Position numbers and translations under genes: made by a program
NCBI GenBank assembly: GCA_002404375.1
Contig: DHJO01000113.1
Span: 1,817 to 7,434, forward strand
Length of the DNA stretch: 5,618 bases
Direction: 5' to 3'
Source of the DNA: Gemmatimonadales bacterium UBA4718
Lineage (GTDB): Bacteria; Gemmatimonadota; Gemmatimonadetes; Gemmatimonadales; Gemmatimonadaceae
In this document: positions 1-4,643 of the stretch, piece after piece
Layout: each line of letters opens with the position of its first letter
Numbering within the stretch: the first letter of the stretch is position 1
Notes under the pieces: model-generated
Seen by the model: the letters and a program-made list of their open reading frames with translations, nothing else
What the model was told of the DNA's origin: nothing
The model's database searches: none

Positions 1-101
1 CCAAGCTGGAAGGGCTTCAGTGCGCCGAGCTGCGCGTGTGAAACGCGCGGAGCGGCGACTAGTGCGATCGCGGTGATCGCGAGGAACAGTGAACGCTTCA
101 A
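1..101 (-). CDS. Secreted protein, 5' end only (signal peptide visible; possible outer-membrane beta-barrel)
   Basis: This is the start of a minus-strand gene that leaves the window at base 1; only 33 codons are visible and there is no stop. The start is a TTG at 99-101. It is chosen because an AAGGAG ribosome binding site sits at 107-112, five bases upstream, and because it gives a textbook signal peptide: Lys-Arg at positions 2-3, a hydrophobic core at about residues 5-18 and a Ser-His-Ala cleavage site before Gln24. The mature protein begins QLGALKPFQL. Start and export are therefore well supported. The function cannot be read from so little. The 'LKPFQL' opening resembles the first strand of small beta-barrels common in this type of genome, but that is a guess. 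It is divergent from the barrel gene at 415. Confidence 0.75.
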   Translation of the reverse strand, partial: MKRSLFLAITAIALVAAPRVSHAQLGALKPFQL

Positions 102-194
102 AGCTTCTCCTTGTTCGAGAGTGCACCCGCATTCGAGCCGGAAGCGGTCTCGTTGGGCGCTAGTCTGGTTACGCGAAGGTGTTTTGCCCCCGTA

Positions 195-215
195 CCGCAG
201 CGGTTAATGCTGCGG
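195..215. repeat. Perfect 7-bp inverted repeat (hairpin or operator)
   Basis: CCGCAGC at 195-201 pairs perfectly with GCTGCGG at 209-215 around the seven-base loop GGTTAAT. No T-run follows on either strand, so it is not an intrinsic terminator. It lies about 95 bases upstream of the minus-strand start at 101 and 200 bases upstream of the plus-strand start at 415. It could be a protein-binding site or a 5' leader hairpin. Confidence 0.45.
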
Positions 216-273
216 CAGAGAAGCGCGGACGGCCCTCGCCGACAAGACGACGAGCCAACTGCCCGTCAGTAAC

Positions 274-325
274 GATTGTGACGCCACCTGAGTTTCCGTC
301 CCTGACAGGCGAGCCGGGATTGTGA
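274..325 (+). repeat. Direct repeat GATTGTGA x2
   Basis: GATTGTGA occurs at 274-281 and again at 318-325, 44 bases apart start to start, about 90-140 bases upstream of the barrel gene start. A related inverted CAATCG lies at 339-344. The arrangement could be a regulator-binding cluster. At this length chance is a real alternative. Confidence 0.3.
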
Positions 326-414
326 TATCGGTTAGACCCAATCGTCAGAAAGCTGGAAATACTGCCAGACCGAAACCCGGCCGGGCACACTCTCATCATC
401 TCACTAGGCTCCCG

Positions 415-954
415 ATGAAAAGACTGCTGGTTATAGGCTTTGCCATGCTGGTACTCGCCGCTCCGGCCGCGAAGGCGCAACGCTCTCAGCGCGGTTCCAC
501 CCCCGTCGAGCTCGGAATAGATGGCGGCGTCACCTTTGGACTGGATGCTCCACGCACGACGGTGGTCGCGCTTCCGGTCCAGAGCTTCCGGGTGGGCTTT
601 CTCATGAGCAACAACCTCGCGCTCGAGCCACGCGTCGGCATCAACTCGTTTCACAGCGGCGGCGCCTCGGCCACCAGTTATGACCTTCAGTTGGGCGTAG
701 TCTACCAGCCCGATGGAGACCGTGTTGGGAACGGTTTCTACGGCCGGCCCTTTGCCGGCATTTCCGGGCTCAACGTTTCAGGACCCGGCGGGAACAACAA
801 CAGCGGCTACATGGGACTGGGGTTGGGTCTGAAGATCCCTTTCGCTGACCGAAGGCTCGCGACACGAATGGAAGCGAACTACGCGCACGGGTTCAGTGGT
901 GGCGGGAGCAACCAGATCGGTCTTCTGATCGGGTTGTCATTCTTCACGCGATGA
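415..954 (+). CDS. Small outer-membrane beta-barrel protein
   Basis: This is a complete 179-residue exported protein. Residues 1-21 form a signal peptide: MKR, a hydrophobic core at about 4-16, and cleavage after Ala-Lys-Ala, leaving Gln22. The rest is a run of short amphipathic segments separated by Gly/Asn/Ser-rich turns, for example 'VELGIDGGVTFGL' and 'GYMGLGLGLKIPF'. It ends in an aromatic strand, 'IGLLIGLSFFTR'. That is the pattern of small 8-stranded outer-membrane barrels of about 180 residues. The open frame extends upstream to 322, but that extension is not protein-like, and ATG 415 begins the signal peptide with a weak AGG six bases upstream (406-408). The gene is monocistronic and followed by a terminator. 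Its precise role, structural or adhesive, is not evident. The barrel class is likely; the subfamily is unknown. Confidence 0.82.
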   Translation: MKRLLVIGFAMLVLAAPAAKAQRSQRGSTPVELGIDGGVTFGLDAPRTTVVALPVQSFRVGFLMSNNLALEPRVGINSFHSGGASATSYDLQLGVVYQPDGDRVGNGFYGRPFAGISGLNVSGPGGNNNSGYMGLGLGLKIPFADRRLATRMEANYAHGFSGGGSNQIGLLIGLSFFTR

Positions 955-970
955 AAGTCTTCTGAAGACA

Positions 971-1002
971 AAAAGCGCGCCCGAGTTGGGCGCGTTTTTT
1001 TT
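971..1002. terminator. Bidirectional intrinsic terminator between convergent genes
   Basis: CGCGCCC (976-982) pairs perfectly with GGGCGCG (988-994) around a GAGTT loop. Eight T follow on the plus strand (995-1002) and an A-run precedes at 970-974, giving a T-run on the minus strand. The hairpin can therefore stop transcription from both sides. It lies 21 bases past the stop of the plus-strand barrel gene and 14 bases past the stop of the minus-strand gene at 1016. Confidence 0.9.
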
Positions 1003-1015
1003 GCCAATGGCGTGA

Positions 1016-1495
1016 CTACGGAGCCGCTATTGTGACAACTACCGGCGGGCCGCTGCGATCCCGCTGGTCCGTCGAGGCGGTGTCGATGACATTCCGAAAG
1101 AACACGGTCGCCGCTCTGGGGTCGCCGGCGAGCGAGCCCGACGCGATTCTGATTTGCGACGAAGTCAGCTTTGAGAATCCCGTGCCCGCCTCGAGCGACC
1201 AGCGCACCATCGCGTTTGGCTGCGAGGAAGGATTCGAACCGATGGAAAGCACCCACGCCTGCGTCGCGCTCACATTCAGTGACAGGCCCTGGGTGGACGG
1301 GCTGACGCTTGCGGCGCCGACGGCTGACGTGGACACCGGGGAGAAAGAGGCAACCTGTACCTTCACGCGCGGCGGCACGGTAACTGTGACGGTGTGCGTG
1401 ACGCTGCTGGAGGATCCGCGTTGGGCAACGGCCGCGCGTGAGAGCATCGCGCTTCCAATCATGATTGCCAACAGTGAGCGGCGGATCCTAACCAT
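1016..1495 (-). CDS. Small secreted beta-rich protein of unknown function
   Basis: This encodes a 159-residue exported protein. Residues 1-24 are a signal peptide: VRIRR charge cluster, a hydrophobic core at about 8-18, and cleavage after Ala-Val-Ala, leaving Gln25. The mature part has no cysteine and is rich in Ser, Thr, Val and Ala. It opens with an alternating strand, 'VTHTVTVTVPPRVKVQV' (about 32-48), and ends 'PPVVVTIAAP', which suggests an immunoglobulin-like or pilin/coat-like beta sandwich. I do not recognise a named family. A secreted coat-type or surface-filament subunit is possible but unproven. The start at 1495 is supported by GGAG at 1505-1508, nine bases upstream, and by the signal peptide. 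The gene lies 134 bases downstream of the response regulator on the same strand, so it may be its target or be co-transcribed. The long frame on the opposite strand is a shadow. Confidence 0.78.
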   Translation of the reverse strand: MVRIRRSLLAIMIGSAMLSRAAVAQRGSSSSVTHTVTVTVPPRVKVQVASFSPVSTSAVGAASVSPSTQGLSLNVSATQAWVLSIGSNPSSQPNAMVRWSLEAGTGFSKLTSSQIRIASGSLAGDPRAATVFFRNVIDTASTDQRDRSGPPVVVTIAAP

Positions 1496-1516
1496 CTTAC
1501 AGAGCTCCAGTTACTG

Positions 1517-1530
1517 TGAGCCGAAGCTCA
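1517..1530 (-). promoter_or_regulatory. UUCG-tetraloop hairpin in the leader of the 1495 gene
   Basis: Read on the minus strand, TGAGC and GCTCA form a 5-bp stem closing a TTCG loop with a C-G closing pair, the especially stable cUUCGg tetraloop. It lies 22-35 bases upstream of the ATG and just upstream of the GGAG ribosome binding site. No T-run follows, so it is not a terminator. A role in mRNA stability or translation is possible. Confidence 0.4.
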
Positions 1531-1596
1531 GCAATAGTTGATTTCTTGGGTGAGGCACAATATGTACCTCGCTCTGTGACGGCTTTATGAAGCGAC

Positions 1597-1614
1597 TATG
1601 ACGCGTTGGTCATA
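1597..1614. repeat. Inverted repeat TATGAC-N6-GTCATA
   Basis: A perfect 6-bp inverted repeat with a six-base spacer lies between the regulator stop (1630) and the secreted-protein start (1495). Neither strand has a following T-run. A dyad of this size and position could be an operator controlling the 1016-1495 gene, or a minor hairpin after the regulator gene. Confidence 0.4.
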
Positions 1615-1629
1615 ATCCGCCCTGAATCG

Positions 1630-2325
1630 CTAAGTCGTTACTCCTGAAGCGGGTAGTGGCTCCAGGACGAAGCCAATCCCTCGTCTGGTGGCTATGACGG
1701 CAGAGGCCCCGGCCTTGTCGAGCTTCTTTCGAAGCCGGGCCACATGGGCATCAATTACGTTGGAGCTGGGATCGAAGTGCATGTCCCAGACTCTGTCGTG
1801 GAGCTCGCTGCGCGAAACTGTCTCGCCCGTGCGAAGCATGAGGTGTTCGAGCAGCTTCAGCTCCATCGATGTCAGGCTGATGTCCACCTTGCCGCAGGTG
1901 ACTCGCCGAGTCAGGCGATTGAGCGTCAGGTTGCCGGCGGTCACCTGTTCGGATACGCGATTCGCCGATCCGCGGCGCACGAGCGTTCGCACGCGCGCTC
2001 TCAACTCTTCGTTCGAGACAGGCTTCACCACGTAGTCGTCCGCTCCCGCGTCGAGTCCGCGGACGATCGAGTCCGTGTCGCTGAGTCCGGAGTAAAGAAG
2101 TACTGGTGTCCGGCGACCGTTCCGCCGCAGCTCCTGGAGGATCTCGAAGCCGTGACGGTCGCCGAGCTGCAGATCGAGGATTATCCCATCGTACTCGTTG
2201 ACCAGCGCGAGCATACGTGCCTCCTCGCCGGTCGACGCGACATCGATCGCGTACGACTCGTCGCCCAGCACGCGGGAAATGAGCTTGAGGATGGCGCTGT
2301 CGTCGTCGACTACGAGCAGGCGCAT
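1630..2325 (-). CDS. OmpR/PhoB-family two-component response regulator
   Basis: This is a complete 231-residue DNA-binding response regulator. The N-terminal receiver domain (about 1-115) has the acidic pair Asp7/Asp8, the phospho-acceptor Asp51 in 'IILDLQLGD', Ser79 at the switch Thr/Ser position, Tyr98 and the invariant Lys101 in 'DDYVVKP'. The C-terminal winged-helix domain (about 127-222) has the 'LTSMELKLLEHLM' start, the recognition-helix region 'NVIDAHVARLRKKL' (189-202) and the wing 'TRRGIGFVL'. All catalytic residues are present, so it should be phosphorylated by a histidine kinase and then bind DNA. No kinase is encoded in the window, so its partner and signal are unknown. ATG 2325 is the only sensible start; the ribosome binding site is weak (AGAG). 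The secreted-protein gene downstream is a plausible target. Confidence 0.95.
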   Translation of the reverse strand: MRLLVVDDDSAILKLISRVLGDESYAIDVASTGEEARMLALVNEYDGIILDLQLGDRHGFEILQELRRNGRRTPVLLYSGLSDTDSIVRGLDAGADDYVVKPVSNEELRARVRTLVRRGSANRVSEQVTAGNLTLNRLTRRVTCGKVDISLTSMELKLLEHLMLRTGETVSRSELHDRVWDMHFDPSSNVIDAHVARLRKKLDKAGASAVIATRRGIGFVLEPLPASGVTT

Positions 2326-2385
2326 TGCATCTCTGGTGTCATCAAGGGGGCAGTTGGTGCGGTAGGTTGCTGCTATCGGGTATGT

Positions 2386-2402
2386 CTGAAGGACGAGTTC
2401 AG
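2386..2402. repeat. Inverted repeat CTGAA-N7-TTCAG upstream of the response regulator
   Basis: CTGAA (2386-2390) and TTCAG (2398-2402) form a perfect 5-bp dyad 61-77 bases upstream of the regulator start, in the 89 bases between the regulator ATG and the upstream gene's terminator. It could be an operator, for instance for autoregulation. It is short enough to be chance. Confidence 0.3.
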
Positions 2403-2414
2403 TCGCGGAAGAGC

Positions 2415-2453
2415 AAAAAAAAAGAGCGGGGGAGAGCCTGTGCTCTCCCCCGC
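2415..2453 (-). terminator. Strong intrinsic terminator ending the minus-strand cluster
   Basis: A perfect 12-bp GC-rich stem (2426-2437 with 2442-2453) closes a four-base loop. On the minus strand it is followed, after two bases, by nine T (A-run at 2415-2423). It lies 24 bases past the stop codon at 2478. It should insulate the response regulator from the cluster upstream. That a strong terminator follows the barrel fragment suggests this was the natural end of a full gene. Confidence 0.93.
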
Positions 2454-2477
2454 CCGGTGCTCTCGTGGAAACCGCCT

Positions 2478-2804
2478 CTAGAACATGACTCCAAACGTGA
2501 TCGGAACGTACCTGGCCGGTGAACCGGCGCTCTGCGCCTGGTTGAAACGCGCCTCAAGGAAGGTGTCGAACCCGCTGAGTGCCATCGAGATTCCGCCGCC
2601 AATGTTGAATCCGAAGTTGTTAGTGGAACCCCCCCCGCCGCTAGCTCCAGCGTTGTACCAGCCGGCGCCGCCGATTGCGTACGGAGAGAAACTCGCTCCG
2701 GGAATCTTGTACACGAGGTTGCCGGTCACGCTCGTGTAATGGAGGCTACCCCCGCCAAAGCCACTCTTGAAGCTGAATTGATTGTGCGCGCCGTCGATCC
2801 TCAA
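2478..2804 (-). pseudogene. Outer-membrane beta-barrel, C-terminal half only (probable 5'-truncated pseudogene)
   Basis: The open frame encodes about 108 residues of an outer-membrane barrel: strand-like segments 'SLHYTSVTGNLVYKIP', 'SPYAIGGAGWYNAG', 'NNFGFNIGGGISMAL', 'FDTFLEARFNQAQ', then the terminal 'VPITFGVMF' with the C-terminal Phe that barrels use for BAM recognition. Proteins of this style usually have about 180 residues with a signal peptide and several N-terminal strands. Here both are missing, and 'LRIDGAHNQF' corresponds to the middle of the family. The first usable codon is TTG at 2802-2804, four bases after the stop of the preceding gene, with no ribosome binding site. The frame stays open upstream to a stop near 2840, but that sequence is the 3' end of the lipoprotein gene. 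Without a signal peptide the product could not reach the outer membrane. Deletion, or a misassembly, is the simplest explanation. An eight-G tract (2629-2636) lies inside it. Confidence 0.7.
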
Positions 2805-2808
2805 TGCG

Positions 2809-3498
2809 TCAAGCGGAGGAGCTGGTGTCTGGCGGGGTCACCGGCTGAGGTGGCTTGCTGGGGCGCTTCTTCGGCCGCGGAGGAGGAGGCGCCGGCTTGT
2901 TCTTGACGATGTACGCCGCGTTGATTCGCGCCAGCTTGTCATTCCGTGCGGTGTCCAGAGCCGCGCGGCAGGCATCGCGACTCTTGGTGAGCAAGGTGTC
3001 GCGCACTCGCTCGAGAGCCAGAGCCGCAGTGTCGTGGTACGACGCCACGAGCGCCGAATCGGGATGCAGAAACGGAATCCCACAAACCTCTTCGATCGGG
3101 TATTTGTCCCCCAGGAGAGCGAGGACCCTGGCGGGCGAACGCGGTAGCGCCGATGCCAGCGCGATCGACAGACTCGCCTCCGCGGTTGCGGAGCCGGGCG
3201 TGAACCTGGAAGCCACTTCGAGCCAGAGACTGTCACCGGTTGCAATGCCGTTCATTACGGAGCGGCCAAAGGATTCGTCGGAATCGACCCTCTTCGCGAC
3301 GCTGGAGACGCCACCCAGCTTTATCTGTGAGAGAACCACCTCCGCACTGCCCATCGGAGTCCACGCGCTGTCCTTGCATGCGGCAGTAGATAAGGACGCC
3401 AGGACAACCGCCGCGCCAAGAATCGAGCGCAGCGACTCTATGCAGCCGCCTTCGGATTCCTCACCTGCCGCACGCTTCGCGAACGCGCGCGGTGTCAC
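2809..3498 (-). CDS. Probable lipoprotein with proline-rich tail, unknown function
   Basis: The frame is 229 codons from GTG 3498. A hydrophobic stretch (about 26-38, 'SILGAAVVLASLS') precedes 'TAAC-KDS', a near-consensus lipobox with Cys41 as the likely acylated residue; Thr at -3 is atypical. The body is helical and Ala/Leu-rich, with 'GDSLWLEVASRFTPGS' and 'CGIPFLHPD' and two further cysteines (129, 157), which could form a disulfide. A Pro/Lys-rich tail (about 201-226) may span the periplasm or contact the cell wall. The start is uncertain. GTG 3498 overlaps the upstream gene by 38 bases and gives an overlong n-region. An ATA at 3439-3441, with GAAGG seven bases before it, would give an ideal 21-residue signal peptide and lies just past the upstream stop, suggesting translational coupling. 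I do not recognise a named family. Confidence 0.75.
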   Translation of the reverse strand: MTPRAFAKRAAGEESEGGCIESLRSILGAAVVLASLSTAACKDSAWTPMGSAEVVLSQIKLGGVSSVAKRVDSDESFGRSVMNGIATGDSLWLEVASRFTPGSATAEASLSIALASALPRSPARVLALLGDKYPIEEVCGIPFLHPDSALVASYHDTAALALERVRDTLLTKSRDACRAALDTARNDKLARINAAYIVKNKPAPPPPRPKKRPSKPPQPVTPPDTSSSA

Positions 3499-3886
3499 TT
3501 GGCATCCAGATAGCGATCGCCTGTCCTTTTCTCTCGGCGTCGTTGCCGCCGACTGCCGCGCCGATGACCTTGACTGTCGCGTGCGTCGCTCCGAGCGAAT
3601 TGATGATCAGGCCGTTCGCACCCAGAGGCGCGACTTTGCTGCGCATGGCCTTGAGCAGGTCCCCGTTCCCCGTGTACACGGAATTTCCCTTAGCCGTGAC
3701 GAGCGCCACCTCATAGTAATCGTATGGCACGTGGTCCCGGTCCGCATACACCGCGACCGCATCGGCGCACGTGGGTGAAAGTGACAGGGCCGAATTGGTC
3801 GCCACGATGCGCGTCTGGGTTCCGCACGCGACGAGGGTAACGAGAAGCGCGAAAGACGCACGCCGCGAGAAATATGAAAACAGCAT
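3461..3886 (-). CDS. Small lipoprotein, unknown function
   Basis: From ATG 3886 this is 141 residues. A lipoprotein signal peptide 'SFALLVTLVAC' ends in a consensus L-V-A-C lipobox, with Cys21 as the acylated residue and Gly after it. The mature domain of about 120 residues includes 'PYDYYEVALVTAKGNSVYTG', 'KVAPLGANGLIINSLG' and 'GQAIAIWMPSD'. This alternation of strands and helices is like small envelope lipoproteins in which a conserved Gly-Ala-Asn-Gly turn lies before a beta strand. Two more cysteines (40 and 139) may form a disulfide. The frame also offers ATG 3922, which adds 12 residues. Neither start has a clear ribosome binding site; 3886 is preferred because it gives a normal-length signal peptide and because a hairpin occupies 3921-3958. 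The gene overlaps or abuts the next one, so the two are probably co-translated. Confidence 0.8.
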   Translation of the reverse strand: MLFSYFSRRASFALLVTLVACGTQTRIVATNSALSLSPTCADAVAVYADRDHVPYDYYEVALVTAKGNSVYTGNGDLLKAMRSKVAPLGANGLIINSLGATHATVKVIGAAVGGNDAERKGQAIAIWMPSDTARVREACGR

Positions 3887-3920
3887 GCGCGAGATAGGGG
3901 CAAGAAAAAGGCCTTCGAAC

Positions 3921-3958
3921 ATCGAGCCCGACTCAGAGGCCTGTTGGACGGGCTTGAT
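3921..3958 (-). promoter_or_regulatory. Hairpin between two cluster genes (attenuator or weak terminator)
   Basis: A 10-bp stem with one G-T pair, ATCGAGCCCG (3921-3930) against CGGGCTTGAT (3949-3958), encloses an 18-base loop. On the minus strand five T follow about 11 bases later (3904-3908), and two AGGCCT palindromes (3937-3942 and 3909-3914) could pair alternatively just before that T-run. It could partly terminate transcription after the gene ending at 3977 or hide the ATG at 3922. The geometry is poorer than the two clear terminators here. Confidence 0.35.
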
Positions 3959-3976
3959 ACCGACCGATGAGATTCC

Positions 3977-4480
3977 TTAGCGGTCCGTCGACGAAGGCAG
4001 TGTTTGTCGCGCGACGTCCCGCTGCTCGGAGAGCAGCCGCGTCGTAAAACGCTGCCCTTCCGAGATTCGCTCGACCTCCAACGCGATCGCGTCGACTGCC
4101 TGATTGAGCTGATTGAGCTGCGCGGAGACTTCGCCGGGAATCTGCGTCGGTCCGGGCCGCCGGTCCATCCGTCGCGCGATTGCGCGCGCGATAGGAAGCC
4201 CGATTATGATGAAGGCTATCGTGAGGAAGAACGCGACGGAGATGTCCACGGCCTGCGGAGGAATTACGTCTCTGGCGCTAAAGCCGGGCGGCAGGCCGAC
4301 GACGGTTGTCTGGGATCCATCGGGCCCGCGAATGGTGATCGTCCGCCCCGGGGCAGCGGGTGGCGTTGGAGAGGTTGGCGCACTACCCTGTGCGGGCGCG
4401 CCATCAGTGGGGGCGCCGGCGATCTGCGTGGTTGCCGGCGCCTGATGCGGTCTATACTCAATCGAGATCTTCATCTCCAT
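3977..4480 (-). CDS. Single-pass membrane protein with Pro/Ala-rich segment and coiled-coil tail
   Basis: From ATG 4480 the protein has 167 residues; ATG 4474, two codons on, is equally possible. Residues about 12-46 are rich in Ala, Pro, Thr and Gly and look disordered. A short ordered part follows with 'RTITIRGPDGSQTTVVGLPPGF'. One membrane helix, 'VAFFLTIAFIIIGLPIARAIA' (about 81-101), is followed by a basic patch 'RRMDRR', so the C-terminus should be cytoplasmic. The tail 'AQLNQLNQAVDAIALEVERI' has heptad-like spacing of a short coiled coil, suggesting an oligomer. There is no signal peptide and no recognised enzyme motif; function is unknown. The frame opens at 4564, but the extra N-terminus is not protein-like and covers a possible promoter. 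GAGGG (4481-4485) lies six bases before ATG 4474 and AGGGG eight bases before ATG 4480. It is first in the minus-strand cluster. Confidence 0.78.
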   Translation of the reverse strand: MEMKISIEYRPHQAPATTQIAGAPTDGAPAQGSAPTSPTPPAAPGRTITIRGPDGSQTTVVGLPPGFSARDVIPPQAVDISVAFFLTIAFIIIGLPIARAIARRMDRRPGPTQIPGEVSAQLNQLNQAVDAIALEVERISEGQRFTTRLLSEQRDVARQTLPSSTDR

Positions 4481-4524
4481 CCCTCGTTCCCCTGAATCAA
4501 ACGACACAGCGTCGCTACCACTTG

Positions 4525-4554
4525 AATGTAGCTTCACGCAAACCGGGTGCTCAA
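4525..4554 (-). promoter_or_regulatory. Candidate sigma70-type promoter for the minus-strand cluster
   Basis: On the minus strand TTGAGC (4549-4554) and TACATT (4525-4530) match the -35 and -10 consensus at four of six positions each, with an 18-base spacer. Transcription would begin near 4518, leaving a leader of about 40 bases before the start at 4480 or 4474. The match is moderate and promoter consensus in this phylum is poorly known to me. Confidence 0.3.
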
Positions 4555-4557
4555 CAC

Positions 4558-4631
4558 TGTTCAACCTGATTCCGTATTAGCTTAGTTTCGCAACTGTCTC
4601 GCGATCCCGCGCCGGATCGATTGTTCAACCT
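4558..4631 (+). repeat. 10-bp direct repeat TGTTCAACCT x2 in the divergent promoter region
   Basis: TGTTCAACCT occurs perfectly at 4558-4567 and 4622-4631, 64 bases apart, close to six helical turns. The first copy overlaps a near-palindrome, TCAACA-C-TGTTCA (4551-4563), and the second ends 12 bases before the ATG at 4644. The pair sits between divergent genes, so it could be a regulator site affecting one or both. Confidence 0.4.
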
Positions 4632-4643
4632 CCGTCCAATCCA

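Larger units (their letters stand above)
102..414. other. Divergent intergenic region, 313 bases, no gene
   Basis: This stretch lies between two divergent exported-protein genes and must hold promoters for both, but I cannot place a convincing -35/-10 pair for either. It contains a perfect 7-bp inverted repeat at 195-215, an 8-bp direct repeat GATTGTGA at 274-281 and 318-325, and an inverted partner, CAATCG at 339-344. Open frames crossing it on either strand have no ribosome binding site and unlikely protein composition, so I call it non-coding. Confidence 0.6.

Noticed and set aside
195..215. Hairpin considered as an intrinsic terminator
   Set aside because: There is no T-run on either strand and no gene ends beside it.
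322..414. Longer N-terminus of the barrel gene
   Set aside because: It would place 31 basic, non-hydrophobic residues before a complete signal peptide that starts at 415.
169..654. Minus-strand frame of 161 codons reaching into the intergenic region
   Set aside because: Most of it is antisense to the barrel gene. The part in the intergenic region has no ribosome binding site and unlikely composition.
1032..1541. Plus-strand frame of 169 codons
   Set aside because: It is antisense to the 1016-1495 gene, which has a clear signal peptide and ribosome binding site. The plus-strand protein has no recognisable domain or start signal.
1744..2481. Plus-strand frame of 245 codons
   Set aside because: It is a shadow of the response regulator, whose receiver and winged-helix domains are unmistakable on the other strand.
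2855..3778. Plus-strand frame of 307 codons
   Set aside because: Although longer than either gene it overlaps, it is rich in Arg, Ser and Ala as expected for antisense of high-GC genes, and the minus strand has two lipoprotein signals here.
4551..4563. Near-palindrome TCAACA-C-TGTTCA considered as a LexA-type SOS box
   Set aside because: The spacing and half-sites do not match GAAC-N4-GTTC or CTGT-N8-ACAG, and the neighbouring genes are not repair genes.
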